NCBI RefSeq assembly: GCF_003268655.1
Contig: NZ_CP029642.1
Span: 2,170,001 to 2,234,000 of the forward strand
DNA from: Arthrobacter dokdonellae
GTDB lineage: Bacteria; Actinomycetota; Actinomycetes; Actinomycetales; Micrococcaceae
Direction: 5' to 3'
DNA: 64,000 nucleotides
Under the pieces are notes generated by a model. That model was not told where the DNA came from and did no database searches. It saw only the letters and a list, made by a program, of their open reading frames with translations. This document shows positions 16,942 through 25,107 of this stretch, piece by piece. A program made the position numbers and the translations under genes. The stretch's first letter is position 1; every line of letters begins with the position of its first letter.

Positions 16942-18015
16942 CTAGGCGCCGACCTCGCCGCGGATCGCCGCCACAAACGCGTCGATGTCGTCCTCGGTGG
17001 TGTCGAAGGAGCACATCCAGCGCACCTCGCGGGCGGCCTCGTTCCAGTCGTAGAAGCGGAACCTGGTGCGCAGCCGGTCCGCGACGCCTTCGGGCAGGAC
17101 GGCGAAGATGCCGTTGGACTCGGTGGCCTGCGTGGGCTGGACGCCGGGGATCGCGTCGACGGCGGCACGCAGCCTGGCTGCCATCGCGTTGGCGTGGCCG
17201 GCCGATTTCAGCCACAGGCCGTCCTCCAGCAGGGCGAGCAGCTGCGCGGAGATGAAGCGCATCTTGGAGGCCAGCTGCATGTTCATCTTGCGCAGGTAGA
17301 TCAGCCCGTCCGCCGCCCCGGGGTTGAGCGCCACGACGGCCTCGCCGAACATGATGCCGTTCTTGGTGCCGCCAAAGGAGAGGATGTCCACGCCGGCCTC
17401 GGAGGTGAACTCGCGGACCGGGACGTTGAGGAAGGCCGCCGCGTTGGCCAGCCGCGCGCCGTCCATGTGGACCTTCATGCCCAGCGAGTGGGCGTGGTCG
17501 CAGATGGCCTTGACCTCGGCGGGGGTGTAGCAGGTGCCCAGTTCCGTGGTCTGGGTGATGGAGACGGCCAGCGGCTGGGCGCGGTGCTCGTCGCCAAAGC
17601 CCCAGGCCTCCTTGTCGATCAGTTCCGGCGTCAGCTTTCCGTCGGGGGCGGGCACGGCCAGCAGCTTCATCCCGCCCACTCGTTCCGGGGCGCCGTTTTC
17701 GTCGCGGTTGATGTGGGCGGTCTGCGCGCACACCACGGCTCCCCAGCGCGGCAGCAGCGACTGCAGGGCCGTGACGTTGGCGCCCGTGCCGTTGAACACC
17801 GGGAACACCTCAACGGGCCGGTCAAACAGTTCCACCAGCTTGTCCTGCAGCCGTGCGGTGTATACGTCCTCACCGTAGGAAACCTGGTGGCCCTCGTTTG
17901 CCGCGGCGAGAGCGGCCAGCACCTCCGGATGGACCCCGGAATAGTTGTCCGAGGCAAAGCTGCGGACCGCGGGGTCGTGGAGGCGGGCGGGGGAGGAAAC
18001 GGTGTCAGTGGTCAC
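16942..18015 (-). CDS. Low-specificity L-threonine aldolase-like PLP enzyme
   Basis: A 357-residue fold-type I PLP enzyme of the threonine aldolase/beta-eliminating lyase family. It starts SFASDNYSGVHPEVLAAL, continues with MKVHMDGARLANAA, and binds PLP through the Lys of FGGTKNG. Family enzymes split threonine or allo-threonine into glycine and acetaldehyde. GTG at 18015 has AGAAGG 6 bases upstream, and the 31 codons upstream of it are unlike the family. It follows the SDR by 10 bases, closing a DUF6421-SDR-aldolase operon. The true substrate in this context is unproven. Confidence 0.85.
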   Translation of the reverse strand: MTTDTVSSPARLHDPAVRSFASDNYSGVHPEVLAALAAANEGHQVSYGEDVYTARLQDKLVELFDRPVEVFPVFNGTGANVTALQSLLPRWGAVVCAQTAHINRDENGAPERVGGMKLLAVPAPDGKLTPELIDKEAWGFGDEHRAQPLAVSITQTTELGTCYTPAEVKAICDHAHSLGMKVHMDGARLANAAAFLNVPVREFTSEAGVDILSFGGTKNGIMFGEAVVALNPGAADGLIYLRKMNMQLASKMRFISAQLLALLEDGLWLKSAGHANAMAARLRAAVDAIPGVQPTQATESNGIFAVLPEGVADRLRTRFRFYDWNEAAREVRWMCSFDTTEDDIDAFVAAIRGEVGA

Positions 18016-18025
18016 TGCAAGCCTT

Positions 18026-18826
18026 CTAGTTGAGTTCGATGCGGTTGCCGTTGAGCTGCACCGCGGGAGTGGAAAAGAGCCGCACCACAGTCTGCCCCAG
18101 GACGGCAACGTCGGTGAAACCGGGAAATTTTCGTTCGGGGGAGGCGGCGCGCATGGCGTCGTCCACGAGGGCCTTCACCACCAGCACGACGCCGGCCGGC
18201 CCGTCGCCGGCCGGCACCGCTTCCGCCGTGGTTGCGCCGCCGGCGGCGCCCGCCGTGGCCGGTCCGGCCGAGGCCAGCAGCTCCCCGGCGGCGGCGCCGA
18301 TCACGGCATCCGCGGCCAGTCCGGCGGCCAGCGCCTGGATCCAGGTCTCGGCCGCCGCCTTGATGGCGGCGTAGTTCGCGTTGCCCGGTGTGGGGGCCGT
18401 GACGGAGGTGGAGGAGACGATGGCGATCCGGCCCGTCGGGGAGGCCGCGATGTCGTCGTAAAACGCACGCGTGGTGTTGCGCAGGGTGGTCAGCACGGAG
18501 CGGTGCAGGAAGTCCCAGTCCGCGTCCGACTGCGCTGCCAGTCCCTTGCCGCCGCGCCAGCCGCCCACCAGGTGGATCAGGCCTCCGACCGGGCCATGCT
18601 CGCGGTGGATGGTGTCCGCCAGGCCGGCGACGGCCGCAGGGTCCGAGAGGTCGCACACGAGGGGGACGGCACCGCCGGCAAGGGCGGCCGCCGCCCCGAT
18701 GCGTCCGCCGTCGGACCCTGCGGTGAGGACGCGGAATCCGGCGGACACCAGCGCGGCGGCAACGGCGATGCCGGCGGCGCTGCTGCCGCCGGCCACGAGC
18801 ACGAGCGGTGCGGGAGTTGGTTTCAT
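18026..18826 (-). CDS. Short-chain dehydrogenase of a DUF6421-aldolase operon
   Basis: About 266 residues. The Rossmann start LVLVAGGSSAAGIAVAAAL has an atypical cofactor loop (GGSSAAG); Ser-Tyr-Lys-type residues follow in IVSSTSV and NYAAIKAAAE. Two starts are possible: ATG at 18826, preceded closely by GGAGG, and GTG at 18844, immediately after the upstream TAA. I chose ATG since the Rossmann strand begins shortly after it. It is not obviously related to any single characterised SDR. Probably co-transcribed with its neighbours; the joint substrate is unknown. Confidence 0.75.
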   Translation of the reverse strand: MKPTPAPLVLVAGGSSAAGIAVAAALVSAGFRVLTAGSDGGRIGAAAALAGGAVPLVCDLSDPAAVAGLADTIHREHGPVGGLIHLVGGWRGGKGLAAQSDADWDFLHRSVLTTLRNTTRAFYDDIAASPTGRIAIVSSTSVTAPTPGNANYAAIKAAAETWIQALAAGLAADAVIGAAAGELLASAGPATAGAAGGATTAEAVPAGDGPAGVVLVVKALVDDAMRAASPERKFPGFTDVAVLGQTVVRLFSTPAVQLNGNRIELN

Positions 18827-18844
18827 GCCTCCAACAGTACCCAC

Positions 18845-20230
18845 TTACGCTTCGCTGGCGCCGGTGATGCCGGAGGTGGACTCAATGACGCCGCGCATCT
18901 TCTTTGAGAGGGCCTCGTAGAACATGGAAAGCGGGAATTCGTCGTCCATGACCTGGTCGGTGACCTCGCGCAGCGGGGCCGTCAGCGGCAGCGCGTCCGG
19001 GCCCTTGGCCCAGGTCGAGGCCGGGTTGGGCGTCAGCGTGCCGGAAACGAGGGCGTAGGCGGCCAACCAATGCGCCAGCTTGGGCCGGTCGATGGAGCGC
19101 CAGTACAGGTCCTCGATCTCATGGCCCAGGGCGATGACCATGTCCGGCACCTCCGCCCAGTCGATGGTCAGCTTGGTGTCGGTCCAGTGCAACACGTGGT
19201 GCTGGTGGAGCCAGGCGAACAGCAGCTGCCCGCCCAGGCCGTCGTAGTTGCGCACCCGCGTTCCGGTGATGGCGAAGCGGAAGATCCGGTCAAAGATGAC
19301 GGCGTACTGGACCAGCTTGGCGTGGCGGCGCGCCTCGGGGGAGGCGGTTTCGTCGTGCTCCACCGCCACGGATTCGCGGTACGCGGTCAGGTCGCAGCGC
19401 AGCTCCTCCAGCGAGTACAGGAAGTACGGCATGCGCTGCTTGATCATGAACGGATCGAAGGGAAGGTCCCCGCGCATGTGCGTGCGGTCGTGGATCAGGT
19501 CCCACATGACGAACGTTTCCTGCGTCAGCGACTGGCTGTCCAGAAGCTCGACGGCGTCCGCCGGCAGGTCCAGCCGGGTCACCGCCGCGGCCTCCCGGAC
19601 CACGCGGCGGAAGCGCGCGGCCTCGCGGTCCTGGAAGATGGCGCCCCAGGTGAACGTCGGCGTCTCGCGGACGGCGACGCTTTCCGGGAACAGCACAGCG
19701 GAGTTGCTGTCGTAGCCGCGGGTGAAGTCGATGAAGCGCAGCGGCACAAACAGCTTGTTGGAGTAGTTGCCGGCTTCCAGTTCGCCGATGAACTCCGGCC
19801 AGATGACCTCCACCAGCACGGCCTCCACGAAGCGGGAGGTGGAGCCGTTCTGCGTGTACATGGGGAACACCACCAGGTGGCCCAGCCCGTCCACCCGTTG
19901 CTCCTGCTGGTTGAAGGCCAGCAGGGAGTCGAGGAAGTCCGGGACGCCCAGCCCGGCCGCCACCCACTTCTCGAAGTCGGCCACGGCCAGGCGCAGGTAG
20001 TCGGAGTCGTGCGGGAAGTGCGGGGCCAGCTCCTGGATGGAACCGGTGACGGTGCCGATCAGTTCCTTGGCGCGCGCGTGGTCTTCCGGATCCGGGACGG
20101 AGCCGTCCTTGGCCTGGACGTCCTGCAGGCTGGTGGCCGCCTTCTTCAGGGCCAGCCACGCCGGGTCGGTGGCGAGCGCCTGGTGGCTGGTTCCGGGGGC
20201 GGTTCCCCGTGCTTCCGCAGTGATGCTCAT
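18845..20230 (-). CDS. DUF6421-family protein
   Basis: A 461-residue soluble protein matching my recollection of the actinobacterial DUF6421 family. The most conserved-looking block is VMWDLIHDRTHMRGDLPFDP followed by EELRCDLTAYRE: the HDxxH and E residues suggest a metal site, by analogy with HExxH-like enzymes, but this is inference. The start ATG at 20230 (MSITAEARGT) is chosen over 25 extra codons; AAGGA lies 11 bases upstream. It leads the operon with the SDR and the threonine aldolase. No membrane segments. Confidence 0.78.
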   Translation of the reverse strand: MSITAEARGTAPGTSHQALATDPAWLALKKAATSLQDVQAKDGSVPDPEDHARAKELIGTVTGSIQELAPHFPHDSDYLRLAVADFEKWVAAGLGVPDFLDSLLAFNQQEQRVDGLGHLVVFPMYTQNGSTSRFVEAVLVEVIWPEFIGELEAGNYSNKLFVPLRFIDFTRGYDSNSAVLFPESVAVRETPTFTWGAIFQDREAARFRRVVREAAAVTRLDLPADAVELLDSQSLTQETFVMWDLIHDRTHMRGDLPFDPFMIKQRMPYFLYSLEELRCDLTAYRESVAVEHDETASPEARRHAKLVQYAVIFDRIFRFAITGTRVRNYDGLGGQLLFAWLHQHHVLHWTDTKLTIDWAEVPDMVIALGHEIEDLYWRSIDRPKLAHWLAAYALVSGTLTPNPASTWAKGPDALPLTAPLREVTDQVMDDEFPLSMFYEALSKKMRGVIESTSGITGASEA

Positions 20231-20343
20231 GTCGGAGTCATCCTTTCCAAGGTGTGGCGGCATTTTTTTCGAGCCTACCAATGGAACAGGAAATCTTATG
20301 TTCAATATTCCTGAGCAACAGTTATTATCGTGCTCGAGGGCCG

Positions 20344-20386
20344 GAAAAAGCGGCGCTGCCCCAGCATTGGATATGCTGGGCGCGCC
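20344..20386 (-). terminator. Rho-independent terminator after msrB
   Basis: An 8-base stem (20360-20367 with 20373-20380), extended by an outer GGCGC/GCGCC pair at 20352-20356 and 20382-20386, is followed on the minus strand by a T run at 20344-20349. It lies 31 bases beyond the msrB stop, and serves the msrB transcript. The rest of the 20231-20416 gap is A/T-rich and should hold the DUF6421 promoter. Confidence 0.75.
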
Positions 20387-20416
20387 GCCGGGGACGCCAG
20401 GTCCGCGTGCGCCTGC

Positions 20417-20830
20417 TCAGGGGGTCTTCAACGTCAACGACACCGAGTTGATGCAAAAGCGCTGGTCGGTCGGGGTGTCATAGCCCTCGCCCTCGAAAAG
20501 GTGGCCCAGGTGGGAATCGCACGCCGCGCAGCGGACTTCAACGCGCTTCATGCCCAGGGAATTATCGTGCAGGTACCGCACCGTCCCCTCCGCCAGCGGC
20601 GCATAGAAGGAAGGCCAGCCGCAGTGCGAGGAGAACTTTTCGCGGGACGTGAACAGTTCGGCCCCGCAGGCCCGGCACGCGTACACCCCTTCCTGCGTGG
20701 AATCCCAGTACTCGCCGGTGAACGGCCTCTCGGTGCCGGCCTGGCGAAGCACCGCAAACTCCTCGGGTGTCAGTTCCTGCTTCCATTGTTCGTCGGTCTT
20801 CACTACGGATGGTGCAACAAAATCGCTCAT
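20417..20830 (-). CDS. msrB: Peptide-methionine (R)-S-oxide reductase
   Basis: A 137-residue MsrB that reduces the R form of methionine sulfoxide in oxidised proteins. Two CxxC pairs (CRAC and CAAC) bind structural zinc. The catalytic Cys is in QRFCINSVSL near the C-terminus, and GWPSFYAPL and HLGHLFEGEG are typical. The ATG at 20830 (MSDFVAPSVV) is the family start; a long open frame upstream is overlap with the next gene. It follows the 163-residue gene by 14 bases. Confidence 0.93.
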   Translation of the reverse strand: MSDFVAPSVVKTDEQWKQELTPEEFAVLRQAGTERPFTGEYWDSTQEGVYACRACGAELFTSREKFSSHCGWPSFYAPLAEGTVRYLHDNSLGMKRVEVRCAACDSHLGHLFEGEGYDTPTDQRFCINSVSLTLKTP

Positions 20831-20844
20831 GTTGTCCTTAACGC

Positions 20845-21336
20845 TTAGGAGTCGCCAATAAATCCCGAGCCCGCGTACAGGTGCAGCACGGGCAGGCCCA
20901 GCTTGCGCTGCGCCTGATGCGCCCAGTCCTGCCGGAAGGTGTCGGCCACCGCGTGCGGGCGGGTGACCACCACGGCCTGGCGGGCCCCGGAATCGGTGAC
21001 CTGGGCCACCAGGGAGGCAACGGCGTCGCCCTCGGCAACACGGCCCGTCGCCTTGGCCCCGGCGGCCAGCAGCACGGCCAGCGAGCTTTGCAGCGTCTCC
21101 TCGGCAGCGGTGCGCACGGTGGCGGCGTCCGGCTTTTCCCGGAACTCCCGCAGCGCGGCGGGCAGGTCCAGCATGGTCAGCTGGTCGATGACGTCCACCA
21201 GCAGGTGGCGCCTGGTGTCGGCCGGGACCAGCAGCAGCAGCTCGACGTCGTCCCCGGGGCTGTAGAGGTCCGTGATGTTGTCGGCGTCGCCGGGGCCGAG
21301 GGGTTCTTCGGTCAGGATAATGATCGTGTCGCTCAT
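20845..21336 (-). CDS. Hypothetical protein, UspA-like fold possible
   Basis: A 163-residue acidic protein I do not recognise with certainty. Alternating hydrophobic strands (TIIILTEEP, ELLLLVPADT, QAVVVTRPHAVADTFRQDW, LPVLHLYAGS) with helices between them suggest an alpha/beta Rossmann-like or universal-stress-like fold. There is no ATP-binding G-x2-G-x9-G motif. It begins an operon with msrB (14-base gap), so a link to oxidative stress is possible but unproven. Confidence 0.6.
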   Translation of the reverse strand: MSDTIIILTEEPLGPGDADNITDLYSPGDDVELLLLVPADTRRHLLVDVIDQLTMLDLPAALREFREKPDAATVRTAAEETLQSSLAVLLAAGAKATGRVAEGDAVASLVAQVTDSGARQAVVVTRPHAVADTFRQDWAHQAQRKLGLPVLHLYAGSGFIGDS

Positions 21337-21458
21337 GGCTCCAGCATAGGCGGACGCAGGGCCAATGACGGGTCCGTGGCCGAAATGTTGCCGGGTTTGT
21401 TGGGCCCCGGCCGGTGCGCCGCTCGATCAGGCGGGCTGCCCGTGGGCAGAATGGGACC

Positions 21459-22673
21459 ATGGCAACTACTGTGCGGCAGTCAGGGCATTGGATGAAGTGG
21501 GGCATGCTGGGCGCCGGCGCGGCCGGGGCCGCCGCGGTCTCCGTCGTGACGGCCACCTCGGCACTGGCCGCCTATTTCGCCCGCAGGGTCGTCACGCCGG
21601 AGAAGACCCGCGAGGACGTCTCCATTCTCGCCGTCATACCCCATGGCCCCGAGTTGCAGGTGGTCCTCGCCGCCACGCCCGACACCACGGTGGACGGCAC
21701 GTATGCGATCTATTTTGACGGGGGCCGGGCGCATGCCGTCGTGGGACGGATTGTCAGCTACGTGCCGCGCGAAGGCAGCGTCACACGGGAGGTGCTCGAT
21801 GTGGTGGGCGGGGACCTGCGGACGGCCACCCGGGGCTGGTGGTCCGGCAGCATCCATGCGCATCCCCGGGAGCTGGGCCTGGACAGTGAGGACGTCACCA
21901 TCGCGCTGCCGGACGGGCCCGCGCCCGCCTGGCTGGTCCGGGCACCCAACGCGCTGTCCACCTGGGCCATCATGGTCCATGGACGCGGCGCCACCCGCAG
22001 CGAAGGGCTGCGGGCCGTTCCAGCCGCCCACCGGCTGGGCATGAACGCACTGCTGGTCTCCTACCGCAACGACGGCGAGGCCCCCTATGCTGCAGACCGG
22101 CGGTACGGCCTGGGAATCACCGAGTGGCGGGACGCGGAAGCTGCCATCGACTATGCCGTGTCACACGGGGCCAAGGACGTGGTGCTCTTTGGGTACTCCA
22201 TGGGCGGGGCCATCAGCCTGCAGGCGGCGGACCTGGCCCGCAACCGCCGGCACGTCCTGGCCATGGTGCTGGACGGTCCTGTCATCGACTGGGTCAATGT
22301 CCTGGCCCACCAGGCGCAGCTGAACCGGATCCCCGACTACGTGGGCAGGTACGGCCAGCTCATGCTCAGCCATCCCCTGGGCCGGCGCATCACCGGACTC
22401 GCCGCCCCGGTCGACCTCAAGAGCATGGACTGGGTCTCCCGCGCCGTCGAACTGCGCACCCCCACGCTGGTCCTCCACAGCATCGACGACGACTTCGTGC
22501 CCTATGAGCCGACCGCCGAACTGGCCCGCCGCAACCCCGAAATGGTCACGTTCGAGCCGTTCAGCAAGGCCCGGCACACCAAGGAATGGAACATCGACCC
22601 CGAGCGCTGGGAGGGCGCCGTCGAGACGTGGCTGCGCCCCCGCCTGGGCCGCTACGGCCTGCCGCGGGACTGA
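21459..22673 (+). CDS. Alpha/beta-hydrolase, membrane anchored
   Basis: A 404-residue serine hydrolase. A transmembrane anchor is at residues 10-35 (WGMLGAGAAGAAAVSVVTAT). The hydrolase domain follows: oxyanion HGRGATRSEG, nucleophile Ser in FGYSMGGA, Asp in SIDDDFVP, and His in KARHTKEW. It resembles esterase/dienelactone-hydrolase-like exported proteins of actinobacteria. ATG at 21459 (MATTVRQSGHW) is preferred over an upstream start. The substrate is unknown. Confidence 0.85.
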   Translation: MATTVRQSGHWMKWGMLGAGAAGAAAVSVVTATSALAAYFARRVVTPEKTREDVSILAVIPHGPELQVVLAATPDTTVDGTYAIYFDGGRAHAVVGRIVSYVPREGSVTREVLDVVGGDLRTATRGWWSGSIHAHPRELGLDSEDVTIALPDGPAPAWLVRAPNALSTWAIMVHGRGATRSEGLRAVPAAHRLGMNALLVSYRNDGEAPYAADRRYGLGITEWRDAEAAIDYAVSHGAKDVVLFGYSMGGAISLQAADLARNRRHVLAMVLDGPVIDWVNVLAHQAQLNRIPDYVGRYGQLMLSHPLGRRITGLAAPVDLKSMDWVSRAVELRTPTLVLHSIDDDFVPYEPTAELARRNPEMVTFEPFSKARHTKEWNIDPERWEGAVETWLRPRLGRYGLPRD

Positions 22674-22751
22674 GCCGTCGCGGCGCCCACCACGCCGCCA
22701 GCCCCTCGTCCCGCTCCGGACGCCGTACAGCGCGGCACGCGCCGCCGCGCG

Positions 22752-23264
22752 TTACGCCCCGTGCCGGATGCGGGCCGTTGTTGCCCGGGTCAGGGCGATG
22801 AGGTCGTCGGGGGAGAGCTGCACGTCGAACCCGCGCCGGCCGCCGGAGACGTAAATGGTTTCAAAGCGCAGCGCGGATTCGTCCACGACGGTCGGGGAGT
22901 GCCGGCGCTGGCCCAGGGGTGAGATCCCGCCCAGGACGTAGCCGGTGCGGCGCCGGGCCAGGGCGGGATCGGCCATGGTGGCCTTCTTGTGGCCCGACGC
23001 GTGCGCGAGCGCCTTGAGGTCCAGGCTGCCGTTGACGGGCACCAGCGCCACCGTCAGGGTGCCGTCGACGTCGGCCAGCAGGGTCTTGAAGACGCGTTCC
23101 GGCGCCACGCCCAGGACATCGGCGGCCTCCATGCCGTAGCTGGCTGCGGCGGGATCGTGCGCGTATGTGTGGGCAGTGAAGGGCACGCCCGCGGCGGTAA
23201 GGGCGGCGGTGGCGGGGGTGTTCACGTTGGCACGCGCACCCGCCGCAGGCTTGTGCTTTCCCAT
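22752..23264 (-). CDS. ybaK: Cys-tRNA(Pro) deacylase, YbaK/EbsC type
   Basis: A 170-residue trans-editing enzyme that hydrolyses mischarged Cys-tRNA(Pro) (and similar). It carries the family blocks VFKTLLADVDGTLTVALVPV, ALAHASGHKKATMADP, and GYVLGGISPLGQRRHSPTVVD. The lysine of VFKTL is the usual key residue. The open frame extends 31 codons upstream, but the ATG at 23264 (MGKHKPAAG) begins the family match. Confidence 0.9.
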   Translation of the reverse strand: MGKHKPAAGARANVNTPATAALTAAGVPFTAHTYAHDPAAASYGMEAADVLGVAPERVFKTLLADVDGTLTVALVPVNGSLDLKALAHASGHKKATMADPALARRRTGYVLGGISPLGQRRHSPTVVDESALRFETIYVSGGRRGFDVQLSPDDLIALTRATTARIRHGA

Positions 23265-23326
23265 GGGCCCATTATGGCAGCGGCTTGAGCTGCGCCGGGC
23301 TAGGCGCCGTTCACGCAACGCCATGG

Positions 23327-23425
23327 AAATGGCAGCTGATGCACGCCGGACGGGCAAAAAACCGCATCAGCTGCCGTTTCGATTCCGGCCCGCTCCGAAA
23401 ACGGCATCAGCTGCCGTTTCGATTC
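23327..23425. repeat. Inverted and direct repeat, GCATCAGCTGCC family
   Basis: One left arm (23327-23342) is complementary, with a single mismatch, to each of two direct copies at 23364-23379 and 23404-23419; the direct copies extend to 22 bases. The second copy also forms its own hairpin AAACGGCA/TGCCGTTT at 23398-23418. It lies just 3' of the sufE stop, where a terminator is expected. Confidence 0.75.
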
Positions 23426-23440
23426 GGGTAATCCGCCGCC

Positions 23441-23899
23441 TCAGGGCGCGGGGCGGAGGCCGCCGGCAATCTTGCGTTTGACGCGGCCCAGCATGGCGGA
23501 CATGCCGCGCATGCGCAGCGGCGAAATGGCCCGGGTCAGGCCCAGCTGCTCCGGCATGTCGTCCGGCACCGCCAGGATTTCCTCCGCCGTCAGCCCGTCC
23601 AGCCCCTCGAAAAGGACCGAGGCGAAGCCGCGCGTGGTGGGCGCTTCCGGCGGCGCCTGGAAGAACAGCCGGACCACGTCGCCGTGGTCCGTCCGTTCCG
23701 CCTCGACCGTCAGAAACAGCGGCGACTGGCATTCCACGACCTGTTCGAGCAGCTCCGGGTGGTTTGTTAGACGTTCCGGCAGGGCCGGCAGGGACCGGGA
23801 AAATTCCAGCAGCAGCGTGAGGCGGTCACGCTCCTCGAGTTCCTGGAAATCGTTCACGATCTCGGCCAGCGCCTGCGGAAGTGCCTGTGAAGTAGTCAT
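23441..23899 (-). CDS. sufE: SufE-family Fe-S cluster assembly protein
   Basis: A 152-residue sulfur acceptor that takes persulfide from a cysteine desulfurase during Fe-S cluster assembly. The reactive Cys is in VVECQSPLFL (SufE is ...CQSQVWL); the following ISPLRMRGMSAMLGRVK end is typical. The first codon could be TTG at 23902, but ATG at 23899 is normal. It is downstream of the rhodanese gene (50 bases), a common pairing of sulfur-transfer proteins. Confidence 0.88.
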   Translation of the reverse strand: MTTSQALPQALAEIVNDFQELEERDRLTLLLEFSRSLPALPERLTNHPELLEQVVECQSPLFLTVEAERTDHGDVVRLFFQAPPEAPTTRGFASVLFEGLDGLTAEEILAVPDDMPEQLGLTRAISPLRMRGMSAMLGRVKRKIAGGLRPAP

Positions 23900-23949
23900 C
23901 AACTAAAGGGTACGTTTCTTTGTGGTGGAAGGACCAACTGCGGCGGGCA

Positions 23950-24870
23950 CTAGTTTGAGGACGGCAGTTCGCCGCGCTCGGTTCCCTTGGCGATCGGCAC
24001 CCGGACGCTGTTGCCCCACTCGGTCCAGGACCCGTCGTAGTTGCGGACGGTCTCGAAGCCCAGCAGGTACTTCAGCGCGAACCAGGTGTGGCTGGAACGT
24101 TCGCCGATGCGGCAGTAGGCCACGACGTCGTCGCCGGCGTTCAGCCCGGCCTCGCCCAGGTACAGGGCCTCGAGCTCCTCGCGGCTGCGGTACGTGCCGT
24201 CCGTGTCCGCGGCGCGGCCCCACGGGATCGACGCGGCGGTGGGGATGTGGCCGCCGCGGAGCGTGCCCTCCTGCGGATAGGCGGCCATGTGGGTGCGCTC
24301 GCCCGAGTACTCCTCGGGGGAGCGGACATCGATCAGCGGCTTGCCCAGGTGTGCCAGCACATCTTCCTTGTAGGCACGGATCGGGGCGTCGTTGCGCTCC
24401 ACCACCGGGTAGTCCGCGGCCGTGGTGATTTCGGTCGCATCGGTGGTCAGTTCCCGGCCTTCGGCGATCCACTTGTCGCGGCCGCCGTCGAGCAGGCGGA
24501 CATCCTGGTGCCCGAACAGGGTAAAGACCCACAGCGCGTACGCGGCCCACCAGTTGGACTTGTCGCCGTAGACGACCACCGTGGTGTCGCGGGAGATGCC
24601 CTTCGCGGCGGCGAGGCGGGCAAAAGCGGCGCCGTCAATGTAGTCGCGGGCAACGTCGTCGTTCAGGTCCGTGTGCCAGTCAACCTTGACCGAGCCGGGG
24701 ATGTGGCCGGTCTCGTACAGCAGCACGTCCTCGTCGGACTCGACAACCACCAGGCTGCCATCCTTGGTGGCGCCGCGGGCCAGGGCTGCCGCGAGCCACT
24801 CGGTCGAAACCAGCCGCTCGGGGTGTGCATAGGACGCGAACTTCTCATTTGTATCAACTGCAACAGGCAT
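23950..24870 (-). CDS. sseA: Thiosulfate sulfurtransferase (two rhodanese domains)
   Basis: A 306-residue rhodanese that moves sulfane sulfur from thiosulfate or a thiol donor to an acceptor. It has two rhodanese domains. Only the second carries the active loop [18 protein letters not shown], with catalytic Cys followed by R-I-G-E-R-S. The start ATG at 24870 has AAGGGG just upstream. The neighbour sufE suggests work in sulfur supply. Confidence 0.87.
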   Translation of the reverse strand: MPVAVDTNEKFASYAHPERLVSTEWLAAALARGATKDGSLVVVESDEDVLLYETGHIPGSVKVDWHTDLNDDVARDYIDGAAFARLAAAKGISRDTTVVVYGDKSNWWAAYALWVFTLFGHQDVRLLDGGRDKWIAEGRELTTDATEITTAADYPVVERNDAPIRAYKEDVLAHLGKPLIDVRSPEEYSGERTHMAAYPQEGTLRGGHIPTAASIPWGRAADTDGTYRSREELEALYLGEAGLNAGDDVVAYCRIGERSSHTWFALKYLLGFETVRNYDGSWTEWGNSVRVPIAKGTERGELPSSN

Positions 24871-25107
24871 GGTGCCCCTTCCATAGACGGCTCGCACCCG
24901 TCCGGACCGGGAAGTTCCGGCACAGTCCGTGGGCGAGGGCGGGATTTAGCAGCCGCGGCCTTCGCCGGCGGTCTGTCCTCTCCTTTACAGTAACCACGGC
25001 CGTGCGGCGTTTACTCCCTCGCGTTAACGTGGCGCAATATCTCAGCGGGTATTCTTGAGGAGGCGAATGCCGCGCCATGAAACATGCACGAAAATTCCTT
25101 CCGATGA
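24871..25107. promoter_or_regulatory. Divergent region between sseA and zapE; possible leader ORF
   Basis: This 237-base divergent gap must hold both promoters; no single -35/-10 pair is convincing. A perfect GAGGAGG at 25057-25063 precedes an ATG at 25067 that opens a 37-codon frame ending 25180, overlapping the start of zapE in another frame. It could be a leader peptide, or its ribosome-binding site could serve another start. Confidence 0.4.
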
